Below, one piece after another: positions 53,825-62,876 of a stretch of DNA of 64,000 nt. Position 1 is the stretch's first letter; the number at the start of each line of letters is the position of its first letter. Source of the DNA: an uncultured Carboxylicivirga sp. (GTDB taxonomy: Bacteria > Bacteroidota > Bacteroidia > Bacteroidales > Marinilabiliaceae). The notes below the pieces were generated by a model. The model saw only the letters and a list, made by a program, of their open reading frames with translations, was not told the origin of the DNA and ran no database searches. The DNA lies in NCBI RefSeq assembly GCF_963674565.1, contig NZ_OY771430.1, positions 2,170,001-2,234,000 of the forward strand, given 5' to 3'. Position numbers and translations under genes: made by a program.

Positions 53825-56461
53825 ATGCTTGAGGAATATAGGAATAACTGGAAGCTGCTTCTTCAGATGCTGGAGCAATCTGCTAAATGTTCATTGGTTG
53901 AATTAAAAATTCAATTTGAACAAGATTTTATCTTTTTACAATCCAACAACTCAATTCCTACTCCTGAAAATGATGATGAACTTTATGAGACATTAAAAAC
54001 AAAAACTAAGTGTGCCGTTCTTTACAAAGAAGATTTTGGTAAAAGTCAATACACTCAGAAATTTACTAAATTATTATCATGTCCTGTTTTATTAGATTCA
54101 ATTAAAATGGGATGCATCAGTATGTATTACGAAGATGATTCATTAATAGATGATCATGAAAAGCAGTTAATCCAAACTGTTCAGCAAACTATTAACGACC
54201 AAATTAAATTACAGACGCAAAAGAAAGCTCAAAAATCAACCTACAATGCCGATTCTATTAATCTGTTAATAAATTCATTACACGGAGTTCCCTGGAGGCT
54301 CAATTTTAAAACTACCGAATTTACATTTATAGGTCCTCAGGCTGAAAAAATACTTAGTTACAAACCTGAAGATTGGCCAACTATGGCTGAGTGGGGTAAA
54401 GCAATTTATCCTGATGACACTGCATATGCGTTGAATTATTGTACTACTGAATCATTGGCAGGTAATGATCATATTTTTGAATATAGGCTTATAAAAAAAG
54501 ACGGTTCTATTATATGGATAAGAGATGTGGTTAAAGTGGTTATGGATGAAAACCATACGCCGATAGAGTTAATTGGATTTATGATTGACATTTCAGATTT
54601 AAAGAAAACCGAAAAAGAATTATCCAGTGTACATACTCAACTCCAGCGAATTCTAAACTCAACCAATACGACCCTTAATATTGTTGATGAGAACAAAAAT
54701 ATCATATTCCATAGTAGTGACGATGTATCAATAATAGATAAAAAGTGTTTCGAATATTTTTGTGATTTTGATAAAATATGTGATAATTGCCCTTCCAGAA
54801 GCAAACAATTTAAAGCTAAAACTTTTACTCGTAACTTAAATAATGCATCGTACCAGGTAACAACCTATCCTTTTATTGCTGAAAATGGAAAAACACATAT
54901 TGCTGAGATCAGAGTAGATATAACTGAAAGAGTAAAAAAGGAAAAACAATTAGAAGAACTTATGGATAAACTGGAATTCTCTATGAATGCCGGCAATTTA
55001 TCCTATTTCGAATATAACTTCAATTCCGAGATGTTCTATTGCAACTCTGTTTTTACTAAAATGACTGGTTATGAATTTAATGGAAAGAAAATAGATAAAA
55101 ACTGGATCTTATCCAGAATACATCCGGATGATATTCACATCATTACGAGTGAAATAAATAAAATAAAGCAGAAATGCAATAAACATGTAGATCTGGAATT
55201 CAGGCTATTAACATTTAACAATCAATATGTCTGGGTGAAATTTCTTGGTCAGCTCACTCCCAATAATAATGTCAACCAAATAGGAATCTTAGTAGACATT
55301 ACAGAATCAAAGGCACTTCTTGATCAACTGGTTATAGAAAAAAACAAAAGTAACAATGCCAATGAAATGAAATCCAAATTTCTGGCAAATATGTCTCATG
55401 AAATAAGAACACCCATGAATGCAATAATGGGTTTTTCGAATTTACTAAGCAAACATATTACAGAACCTCCATTAAATAATTATCTCAATGCCATTAAGGC
55501 AAGTGGTAATGTATTACTGGAATTAATAAATGATTTGTTAGATCTGGCTAAAATAAATTCAGGTAAATTAACTCTAAAATATGAAGATACTGATATCAGT
55601 AATTTGATTTCAGATATAAAATACACGTTTGAATTATTTGCAAAGAGTAAAAAAATAGAATTATCCATTGTACAAGAAACTCAAATACCAAATTCAATTG
55701 TAATTGATTCATTAAAAATTAAACAGATACTTATTAATCTTGTAAACAATGCAATCAAATTCACTGAAGATGGTGAAGTTAGTATTCATTATTCATTTAT
55801 CCCTGAAGAAGAAAATCAATCTGGTATCTTAGTAATTAAGGTTATCGATACCGGAATAGGCATTTCATTAGATAAGCAAAACTCTATTTTTGATCCATTC
55901 ACACAAGAAGAATCAATAAACAATAAGGTATATAAAGGAACAGGTTTAGGTCTTTCGATTGTACATAACCTTTTAAAAATGATGAATGGTAGCATAGCTA
56001 TTGAAAGTGAAGTGTCTGTGGGTAGTAAATTTATTATTCGAATACCAAAGGTGAAATATTCAGAAGGATCTCATTTTCATTCACTTGAACCAAATGAAGT
56101 AAATATAGATAAATCAGATACCTTAGATAAAATCGAAGTAGAAATAAAGACTACTAAATTTACAGAAGATGAAGAAGCTTTAATAATAAAGAAGTTTAAC
56201 AAATCAATAATCCCAATTTGGCTAGATTTAAATGATCTGATTTCATTAAAAAAATTAGAGGAATTCTCAAAAGAAATAACTGACCTTCTTTCAATTGTAA
56301 ATTGGAATGAACTTAAGACCTATGTTACAAAACTAGACAATTCAATTAACGCATTTGACTTCGAAAATCTACCCAGAATTATTTCGCAGTTTGAAGTCTT
56401 TCAACGCCCATTTAACAAGACAATCGATTTTAATTCAAATAATACTAATAATAAATCATGA
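53825..56461 (+). CDS. Soluble multi-PAS histidine kinase lacking its receiver
   Basis: This is an 878-residue kinase without transmembrane segments. In order it has a GAF-like region (about 1-135), PAS (145-267), PAS with a cysteine cluster (280-375; Cys308, Cys313, Cys319, Cys322) and PAS (385-500). HisKA follows, with His525 in ANMSHEIRTPMNA, and then the ATPase (about 625-745; NLVNNAIKFT, DTGIGI, GTGLGLSIV). The last about 80 residues (IPIWLDLNDLISLKKLEEFSKEI and following) resemble the helical domain that comes after a receiver in many hybrid kinases, yet no receiver is present. The next gene, overlapping by four bases, begins with a receiver. It is probably soluble and fed by intracellular or protein signals. 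Confidence 0.9.
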   Translation: MLEEYRNNWKLLLQMLEQSAKCSLVELKIQFEQDFIFLQSNNSIPTPENDDELYETLKTKTKCAVLYKEDFGKSQYTQKFTKLLSCPVLLDSIKMGCISMYYEDDSLIDDHEKQLIQTVQQTINDQIKLQTQKKAQKSTYNADSINLLINSLHGVPWRLNFKTTEFTFIGPQAEKILSYKPEDWPTMAEWGKAIYPDDTAYALNYCTTESLAGNDHIFEYRLIKKDGSIIWIRDVVKVVMDENHTPIELIGFMIDISDLKKTEKELSSVHTQLQRILNSTNTTLNIVDENKNIIFHSSDDVSIIDKKCFEYFCDFDKICDNCPSRSKQFKAKTFTRNLNNASYQVTTYPFIAENGKTHIAEIRVDITERVKKEKQLEELMDKLEFSMNAGNLSYFEYNFNSEMFYCNSVFTKMTGYEFNGKKIDKNWILSRIHPDDIHIITSEINKIKQKCNKHVDLEFRLLTFNNQYVWVKFLGQLTPNNNVNQIGILVDITESKALLDQLVIEKNKSNNANEMKSKFLANMSHEIRTPMNAIMGFSNLLSKHITEPPLNNYLNAIKASGNVLLELINDLLDLAKINSGKLTLKYEDTDISNLISDIKYTFELFAKSKKIELSIVQETQIPNSIVIDSLKIKQILINLVNNAIKFTEDGEVSIHYSFIPEEENQSGILVIKVIDTGIGISLDKQNSIFDPFTQEESINNKVYKGTGLGLSIVHNLLKMMNGSIAIESEVSVGSKFIIRIPKVKYSEGSHFHSLEPNEVNIDKSDTLDKIEVEIKTTKFTEDEEALIIKKFNKSIIPIWLDLNDLISLKKLEEFSKEITDLLSIVNWNELKTYVTKLDNSINAFDFENLPRIISQFEVFQRPFNKTIDFNSNNTNNKS

Positions 56462-57633
56462 AAAGTTCGGTATTAGTTGTAGATGACAATCCTAAAAACT
56501 TACAAGTATTAGCTGCTTTATTATATGAAAATAACTATGATGTTGAAGTTGCTTCGTCGGGTATTGATGCGATAAAATGGGTTAATCAAACTGCATTTGA
56601 TCTAATTTTATTGGATATAATGATGCCTGACATGGATGGGTTTGAAACAGGTAAGAAAATCAAAAGTGATAATAAGTTTGATAATATTCCGATTATATTC
56701 ATCACAGCCAGACATGATATTGAGAGTATTGAAGAAGGCTTCAAAGTAGGTGGAGTAGATTATATTACCAAACCATTTAATCAAAGTGAGTTATTGGTTC
56801 GGGTAAAAAATCACATTGAATTAAAAAAATCAAGAGAAAAATTACTGGATGTAAATAAATGGTTAAAAGCAGAAGTTAGTAAAAAAACCATTGAATTACA
56901 GAACACTAATGAGCAACTTATTGCAACAAATGAACAACTTAGTAAACTAGATGAGGCAAAAAATTACTTTCTAAACTCAATTAGCCATGAAATTAGAACA
57001 CCTTTAAATGGAATAGTTGGAGCACTTAGTTTATTGCAAGCCTATGATCATGATGAAAATGTAATTGAAATAATTAATCTGCTTGATTCATCCATAAAAA
57101 AATTGGAAAATTATTCATATTCAGCTCTTCAAATATCTCATTTACATTTAAAAGGCGATAGTCAATTAGTTTTAAAACCCATAAACTTAGCTACCGTTCT
57201 CGATTCCACTTTGAATCAGTTTAAGAAAACAAGGAATGAAAAGAATATTACTTTCACATTTGACAGTAAATGTCCAGACTGTAAGATCTCCGCTGATTAC
57301 ATGTTAATTCAGAAAGCAATAACAGCCTTATTAGAATGTTCATATACTTTTACACATGATGGTGAAATAAAAATAGTCTTATCAATAGAAAGCAATAATA
57401 TACTTGTTGCGATAACCGATACAGGTAGCTTTTACGATGACATTAAAATACAGCATTTCTTTAATTCAATAAAGAATCAAAATTATCAGTTTAAACGAAA
57501 TAACTCCATTGAACTTTACTTGGCTAACGTTATTGTTTTGTTGCATAAAGGCCAAATGGAACTAAATAACCTAAAAAATGAGCAAGGTACTTGTACCATG
57601 CTTTCATTCCCCATTTATGAAAACGTAAATTAA
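56458..57633 (+). CDS. Receiver fused to a degenerate histidine kinase
   Basis: This 391-residue protein starts with an intact receiver (about 1-122; VVDDN, Asp53 in LLDIMMPDMDG, Lys in ITKPFN). A coiled coil follows (125-165), then HisKA with His177 in SISHEIRTPLNG. The ATPase region (about 280-388) is decayed. The N box reads ALLECSYTFT, without the Mg-binding Asn and Lys. The G1 box reads DTGSF, without the second glycine. No G2 GxGxG is left. It is thus probably a pseudokinase that can still be phosphorylated on Asp53 and perhaps His177. The four-base overlap with the upstream kinase gene predicts coupled translation. Confidence 0.87.
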   Translation: MKSSVLVVDDNPKNLQVLAALLYENNYDVEVASSGIDAIKWVNQTAFDLILLDIMMPDMDGFETGKKIKSDNKFDNIPIIFITARHDIESIEEGFKVGGVDYITKPFNQSELLVRVKNHIELKKSREKLLDVNKWLKAEVSKKTIELQNTNEQLIATNEQLSKLDEAKNYFLNSISHEIRTPLNGIVGALSLLQAYDHDENVIEIINLLDSSIKKLENYSYSALQISHLHLKGDSQLVLKPINLATVLDSTLNQFKKTRNEKNITFTFDSKCPDCKISADYMLIQKAITALLECSYTFTHDGEIKIVLSIESNNILVAITDTGSFYDDIKIQHFFNSIKNQNYQFKRNNSIELYLANVIVLLHKGQMELNNLKNEQGTCTMLSFPIYENVN

Positions 57634-57679
57634 ATTACTCAACTACTGTCAATAGATCAAGACTACTTTAATTTTTCAT

Positions 57680-60600
57680 ATGCATCTACTAAAGAAAACG
57701 TTACTCGTAAGAAAATATATCTTACTTTCTTTTTTCCTCCTAATAAATAGTATAAGCTGGGGAACTCCAGAAAACAGAAGAGTTCTGCTAATTCATTCGT
57801 ATACATATAGTTTTCCAACATCAATGCAAGTAGTTAATGGTCTTCATTCGGTTTTCGATTCCTGTGGAGTACATCTTGATGTTGAATTTATGGACTCCAA
57901 AAGACATCCTGATAGTATAAATATATCCACTTTTTATAATTTGATGTCATATAAAATTAATAGTAGTAGTAAATATGATGCAATCATAGCAAGTGATGAT
58001 AATGCACTGGAATTTGTTCTAAAGTATCAAAACGAATTATTTTATCATATTCCAATCATTTTTACAGGAATAAATAACAGTACATTAGCAAGTGCACAAA
58101 ATAAAAACAATTGGGTAACAGGAATAGCTGAATCAGTATCAATGAAGGAAAATATTGATTTGATAATAAAACTATTTCCTAAATCTGACAAAATATATTA
58201 TATAGTTGACAACAAAAAAACAAGCTTAAAGGATTTAGACCTTTTAAATTCATTTAAACACGAGTATAATAACATCAGTTTTGAGGAACTAAATCTATCT
58301 CAATCCACCTTTAATGAGTTTGGAAGAAAGCTTAATAAAATTCCTAATAACAAACCTGTCTTACTAATTTCAGCATACACCGACAGTTCTAACGAAAATT
58401 TTGATTTTGATCAAAGCTTAGCTTTTATAAAGGCAAATTTAACTGCTCCAATAATTCATTTATATGAACATGGTTTAGGAGATGGAATATTGGGTGGCAA
58501 ATTGGTTTCACATGAGATAATGGGAAAGCAAGCTGCCTTAATGACTTATCAAATATTGAACGGTAAAAACATTAAGGATATTCCTGTTATTCTTGATAAT
58601 AAAAACAGCTATCTGTTTGACAACATTGAACTTCATAAATATGGCATTAATAGGTCTCTTTTACCAGAAGGATCAATAATTATTAACAGACCGGGAATAT
58701 TTTATAAGATATCAATCACATCATCAATATTGATAATACTTTTTATCATTATTCAGAGTTTCATTATTGCTTACCTAATCAGAAGTAACAGATTAAAAAG
58801 AAAGATTAAACAAAGTTTGCGTCAAAAAATTGATGATTATGTTTTAATCAATGAAAGGTACTATTCATTAAATGAAGAATTAAATACTAAGGTTAATGAA
58901 CTCAATGAAATAAATAGAAAACTAGAAATAAATGAAGAACGATACCGACTAACTGCGTTAGCCAGTAATGATGGTATTTGGGATTGGGATCTGGAAACGA
59001 ACAATGTTTATTTCTCAGAAAGGTGGAAAACTATGTTGGGATATTCAAAGGATGAACTTGATAATCAACTTAAAACCTGGTCATCATTAGTTCACAAAGA
59101 TGATATTGACAATACATGGGAACTTGTGCAGAAATATATAAACGGAGATGTTAGTAGATATGAAGTTGAATTTAGAATGCTTCATAAAAATGGATCATAT
59201 ATAAATATGCTATCCAGAGGACTATTAATGAGAAATTCAAATGGAATTGCATACAGAATTATTGGAACACATCAGGATCTGACAGAAAGATACAAGTTTG
59301 AAAATAACCTTAAAAATCAAATTAAGGAAAATGAATCTTTATCCAATTTGTATAAGAGCATTGGCAAAGAATTAGCAGAAAAAAACAAAGAGTTAACTGA
59401 AATAAGCGACACATTAGATAGGAATTACCAAGAATTAAAACTGAAAAATGATCAAATAGCGATAAGTGAGAAAAAATACAAAATGTTATTTAATAACCTT
59501 AGTGAAGGTTTTGTATTGCACAAAATAATATTGAATAATAATAATGAACCCATAGATTACATTTTTATAGATGTCAATCCCACTTTTTTGATGCGGGCAG
59601 GGATAAAATATGAAGATATTATCAATAAAAAAGCTTCAACATTATATCCTAACACAGAATTGAAGTGGCTTAAAACCTTTGGTAAGGTTGCAATTACTGG
59701 GCAACCAGAACATATAACGGAATATTCTGTAGAGTTTGACAAGTATTATGACACTACAGTATTTTGTCCTGAACCAGGTTATTTTGCTGCAATTTTTAAA
59801 GATATCACCTCCGAAATAAATTCAAAAATTGAACTGGAAGACTCATTTAAGGAGATGCAAATAAAGGAACATTTGCTCCAACAAACTTTTAATAGTGTAC
59901 CTGTAACTTTAATGATTCTTAATGAACATGGAGAGATCACAAAAATTAACAATACAGGATTAAATTATACCAATAAAACACTTCAGGATATAATTGGTAA
60001 AAGGGGTGGGGATTATTTATCCTGCATTAATGTATCAGAGCATAAAAAGGGCTGTGGGCATTCAAAACTCTGCCAAAAATGCTTAATTAACAATAGCATT
60101 AACCATGTTATATTCAGTAAAGAAAGTTTAAATAAGATACCTGTTGATATAACTATACTGGATCAAAATAAACCCAAAGTTCTAAATTTACTTTTAACCT
60201 CAACAATAATCTCTAATTCAAATGAAGTATTAGTCTGTTTGGAAGACATTACTTCACTTAAACAAAACGAAATAAAGCTTAAGAAATTTAATTTTGAAAT
60301 AAAACAGTTACTTAGAGGTGCTAAAGAAGTTCTTTCCATAAATGATTTCAGTAAAACCATTACTAATTTATTTAATTACAGTTTTAATATTACTGAGGCA
60401 ACAAGTGGCTTTGTTGGCTTGATAGATAAAAGTAACACTCAAATTCTCCATTTGGTCAGAGAAAACATTTCAATCTCCATAGAAGATCAATTCAAAATAT
60501 CCAATACTGATTACATAACAGAATGTTACGAAACACTCAAAGCTATAAAGCTAAATAAATCAAAGATTCAGCAATTACAAGTTTTAAGTATTGAAATTAA

Positions 60601-61990
60601 TAATGCTATTTACGTACCCATTCAAATAGATAATGTCCCAATTGGCATAATTGTTTTGTTAAACAAAAAGCAAAACTTTACCCAAGATGATATAAATATT
60701 GTTTCCGCTTTTAGTGAATTGGCTGCATTAAGTTTTAATAATACTAAGGTAAATAAGCTAATTGAAGAAAGTGAAGAAAAATTTAGAACGGCATTTAACA
60801 TAGGTCCTGATTCCATTAACATCTCAACCTTCGATGGAATATTAACATATGTAAATCAAAGATTTAAAGAGATTTTCGAATACTCTACCAAAGAAGTGAT
60901 TGGTAAAAATGTTACTGAACTACAAATTTGGGCCAATCCTAATGATCGAATTAAATACATTGAAGAACTACAATCGAAAGGCCATATTGAAAACTTCGAA
61001 GCTGTTTTTAGAACCAAACACGGTAAACTTAAAACAATTTTAATATCTGCTGTCACAATCCATATTGATCATCAAACTTTAATCTTATCAATTGTAAGAG
61101 ATATCACCAGCTTAAAACTAGAGCGGTATTATTTAGAGAAAGCGCAGGAAATAGGTAATATCGGCTCGTGGAAATTTGATATAAATAGAAATGAATTTAC
61201 CTGGTCACAAGAATGCTATAAGCTATTTAACTTTGAGAAAGACACTGAAGTTTCATTTGACCTGTTCTTTTCTCATATTCATCCTGATGATTTAGATATG
61301 GTGAAGGATGCATGGAAAATGTATCTGTCTGGTAAGAAGAAAAGTATTGAATTCAGAGCCATTATTGATGGTAAAACTAAATGGTTTTATGAAAAAACGG
61401 ACATTGAATTTGATGCGAATAACCGACCATCCAGAGTTATGGGTATCAAAATGGATATTACTGAAAGAAAGAATGCCGAGAAACAATTAAACCAGATAAA
61501 TAAACGATTTGAAGGTCTTGAAAACATTATTAATTATAAAGCAAAATCCATTCATGATCTGATAGGTTATACACTTAAAAACGTTATTAACTATACCTAT
61601 AGTTCTTTTGGAGCAGTCTATCATTATGACGAAAACAAACAATTATTTTTTCTCAACAACTGGTCTGAGGAAGTTGCATTAAGTGTTGATATTTCAAAAG
61701 AAGAACATAAGCTTAACTGTTTAAGTAAGGCCGTAATCACCAAGCAACCAGTAATTACCAATGGTTCAGAAGAAAATTACTCATTTTTAAATTCTAATTT
61801 AAACAAAGACAACTCACTAAAATCCCTAACCGTACCGGTTATTGTTGACAATAAAGTAGTAGCAATCTTTTGGGTGGCAAACTATAAAAATAATTACCAG
61901 GATTTTCATGCTAAACAAATTATGTTACTACTTGAAACAACCTGGATTATTGTTGAGAAACAGAGACTACAGCAGAATAATATCAATTAA
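57680..61990 (+). CDS. Giant periplasmic-binding/PAS/GAF membrane sensor without output domain
   Basis: This is a 1436-residue inner-membrane sensor. A signal or anchor (about 10-28) and a periplasmic ABC-substrate-binding-like domain (about 33-330; RVLLIHSYTYSFPTS, YDAIIASDDNALEFV) precede one transmembrane helix (about 343-367) and a coiled coil. PAS (417-535), PAS (598-712), PAS with Cys782, Cys792, Cys798 and Cys801 (730-865), GAF (877-1027), PAS (1032-1150), PAS (1152-1267) and GAF (1275-1427) follow, ending at residue 1436. No HisKA, HATPase, GGDEF, EAL or receiver is present. The frame ends in a normal stop, and the psd gene on the other strand begins at once, so a lost 3' kinase part is not evident in the following DNA. 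It likely signals by contact with the kinases encoded just upstream. Confidence 0.88.
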   Translation: MHLLKKTLLVRKYILLSFFLLINSISWGTPENRRVLLIHSYTYSFPTSMQVVNGLHSVFDSCGVHLDVEFMDSKRHPDSINISTFYNLMSYKINSSSKYDAIIASDDNALEFVLKYQNELFYHIPIIFTGINNSTLASAQNKNNWVTGIAESVSMKENIDLIIKLFPKSDKIYYIVDNKKTSLKDLDLLNSFKHEYNNISFEELNLSQSTFNEFGRKLNKIPNNKPVLLISAYTDSSNENFDFDQSLAFIKANLTAPIIHLYEHGLGDGILGGKLVSHEIMGKQAALMTYQILNGKNIKDIPVILDNKNSYLFDNIELHKYGINRSLLPEGSIIINRPGIFYKISITSSILIILFIIIQSFIIAYLIRSNRLKRKIKQSLRQKIDDYVLINERYYSLNEELNTKVNELNEINRKLEINEERYRLTALASNDGIWDWDLETNNVYFSERWKTMLGYSKDELDNQLKTWSSLVHKDDIDNTWELVQKYINGDVSRYEVEFRMLHKNGSYINMLSRGLLMRNSNGIAYRIIGTHQDLTERYKFENNLKNQIKENESLSNLYKSIGKELAEKNKELTEISDTLDRNYQELKLKNDQIAISEKKYKMLFNNLSEGFVLHKIILNNNNEPIDYIFIDVNPTFLMRAGIKYEDIINKKASTLYPNTELKWLKTFGKVAITGQPEHITEYSVEFDKYYDTTVFCPEPGYFAAIFKDITSEINSKIELEDSFKEMQIKEHLLQQTFNSVPVTLMILNEHGEITKINNTGLNYTNKTLQDIIGKRGGDYLSCINVSEHKKGCGHSKLCQKCLINNSINHVIFSKESLNKIPVDITILDQNKPKVLNLLLTSTIISNSNEVLVCLEDITSLKQNEIKLKKFNFEIKQLLRGAKEVLSINDFSKTITNLFNYSFNITEATSGFVGLIDKSNTQILHLVRENISISIEDQFKISNTDYITECYETLKAIKLNKSKIQQLQVLSIEINNAIYVPIQIDNVPIGIIVLLNKKQNFTQDDINIVSAFSELAALSFNNTKVNKLIEESEEKFRTAFNIGPDSINISTFDGILTYVNQRFKEIFEYSTKEVIGKNVTELQIWANPNDRIKYIEELQSKGHIENFEAVFRTKHGKLKTILISAVTIHIDHQTLILSIVRDITSLKLERYYLEKAQEIGNIGSWKFDINRNEFTWSQECYKLFNFEKDTEVSFDLFFSHIHPDDLDMVKDAWKMYLSGKKKSIEFRAIIDGKTKWFYEKTDIEFDANNRPSRVMGIKMDITERKNAEKQLNQINKRFEGLENIINYKAKSIHDLIGYTLKNVINYTYSSFGAVYHYDENKQLFFLNNWSEEVALSVDISKEEHKLNCLSKAVITKQPVITNGSEENYSFLNSNLNKDNSLKSLTVPVIVDNKVVAIFWVANYKNNYQDFHAKQIMLLLETTWIIVEKQRLQQNNIN

Positions 61991-62697
61991 TTGGTTTGGG
62001 ATTTCAGTTTAGCCAAAATTGTAGTCCCGGCCCTTACTTTTTGCCTTTCGTTTACAAGAATCTCAATGGTATTATCCTGATCCAGAATGAATAAATCAAC
62101 CTGTGATCCCATTTTTATCAGCCCAAAAACATCACCCTGTTTTATTTCTTCTTTATTCCTGAAAGTGATTATTTTTCTAATCCAGTTGTCAGCAATTTGA
62201 GTCACATACAATTTTAATCGATGATTGGATATAACATATGATGCTCTTTCGTTAGAAACAATATAATCGCAGCCTTCATAGTAAGGTTGTAAATTAAAAA
62301 ACATGTTCTGCAATGCAGGAAACATCGTTTTATTGCCTTTGAGGGTTGAAGGAAAATCATGTTTAATTTTTGTGAAATATCCTCCAATCGGTGCCCTGTT
62401 ATAATGTACATTAAATGGTCCCATACAAATGCCAATTAGCCACCCTTCGTGACTTAAAAATTCTTTATCATCAAGAAACATAATTTCATCTAACAGAATC
62501 TTCCTGCCTTTTTTATTTGCGAAAATATCTTCCCCCGGTATTACCTTGCGTATGTAAACAATAAAGCCATCTGCAGGTGATAGAATGTTGTTTTCATCAT
62601 ATTGTATGGTACGATTAGGATTCCGGAAGAAAAACCAAAACCGCCAGACAATAAAAAGTACAACAACCAATGATAATATGACAAATAATATAATCAT
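61987..62697 (-). CDS. psd: Phosphatidylserine decarboxylase family protein
   Basis: This membrane-bound pyruvoyl enzyme decarboxylates phosphatidylserine to phosphatidylethanolamine. It has 236 residues, as in the short archaetidylserine-decarboxylase-like group. One N-terminal membrane segment (4-24) precedes SPADGFIVYIRK (Asp43), MGPFNVHYNRAP (His98) and the self-cleavage site MGSQVDLF, with Ser198 to become the pyruvoyl group. The site is GS rather than the LGST of E. coli Psd, as is usual for this group. It is the last gene of an operon with a small membrane peptide and a GNAT protein. Its stop overlaps that of the convergent sensor gene by four bases. Confidence 0.9.
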   Translation of the reverse strand: MIILFVILSLVVVLFIVWRFWFFFRNPNRTIQYDENNILSPADGFIVYIRKVIPGEDIFANKKGRKILLDEIMFLDDKEFLSHEGWLIGICMGPFNVHYNRAPIGGYFTKIKHDFPSTLKGNKTMFPALQNMFFNLQPYYEGCDYIVSNERASYVISNHRLKLYVTQIADNWIRKIITFRNKEEIKQGDVFGLIKMGSQVDLFILDQDNTIEILVNERQKVRAGTTILAKLKSQTN

Positions 62698-62704
62698 TTC
62701 AAGA

Positions 62705-62872
62705 TCAAGCTAGTTTACGGACTATTTTATCTAAATAACGGAAGATCTTTGTTCCCAGAAAACGATCAAAAAAGCGAGCCACCAATAACAACATCACCCC
62801 TATCGTCCAATAGATAACGATCAGAATAAAATTATAGAAGTCGATTAATATGTTTTTAATCCGTAAGAACAT
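62705..62872 (-). CDS. Small membrane protein of 55 residues
   Basis: A complete ATG-to-TGA frame reads MFLRIKNILIDFYNFILIVI and continues through YWTIGVMLLLVARFFDRFLG to a basic C terminus ending VRKLA. A single hydrophobic helix (about residues 13-32) is flanked by basic residues, consistent with an inner-membrane peptide. It fits tightly into the operon: 4 bases after the GNAT stop and 7 bases before the psd start. That spacing is the main support. No family is recognised. A role linked to phospholipid synthesis is inference from position. Confidence 0.6.
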   Translation of the reverse strand: MFLRIKNILIDFYNFILIVIYWTIGVMLLLVARFFDRFLGTKIFRYLDKIVRKLA

Positions 62873-62876
62873 CGTT

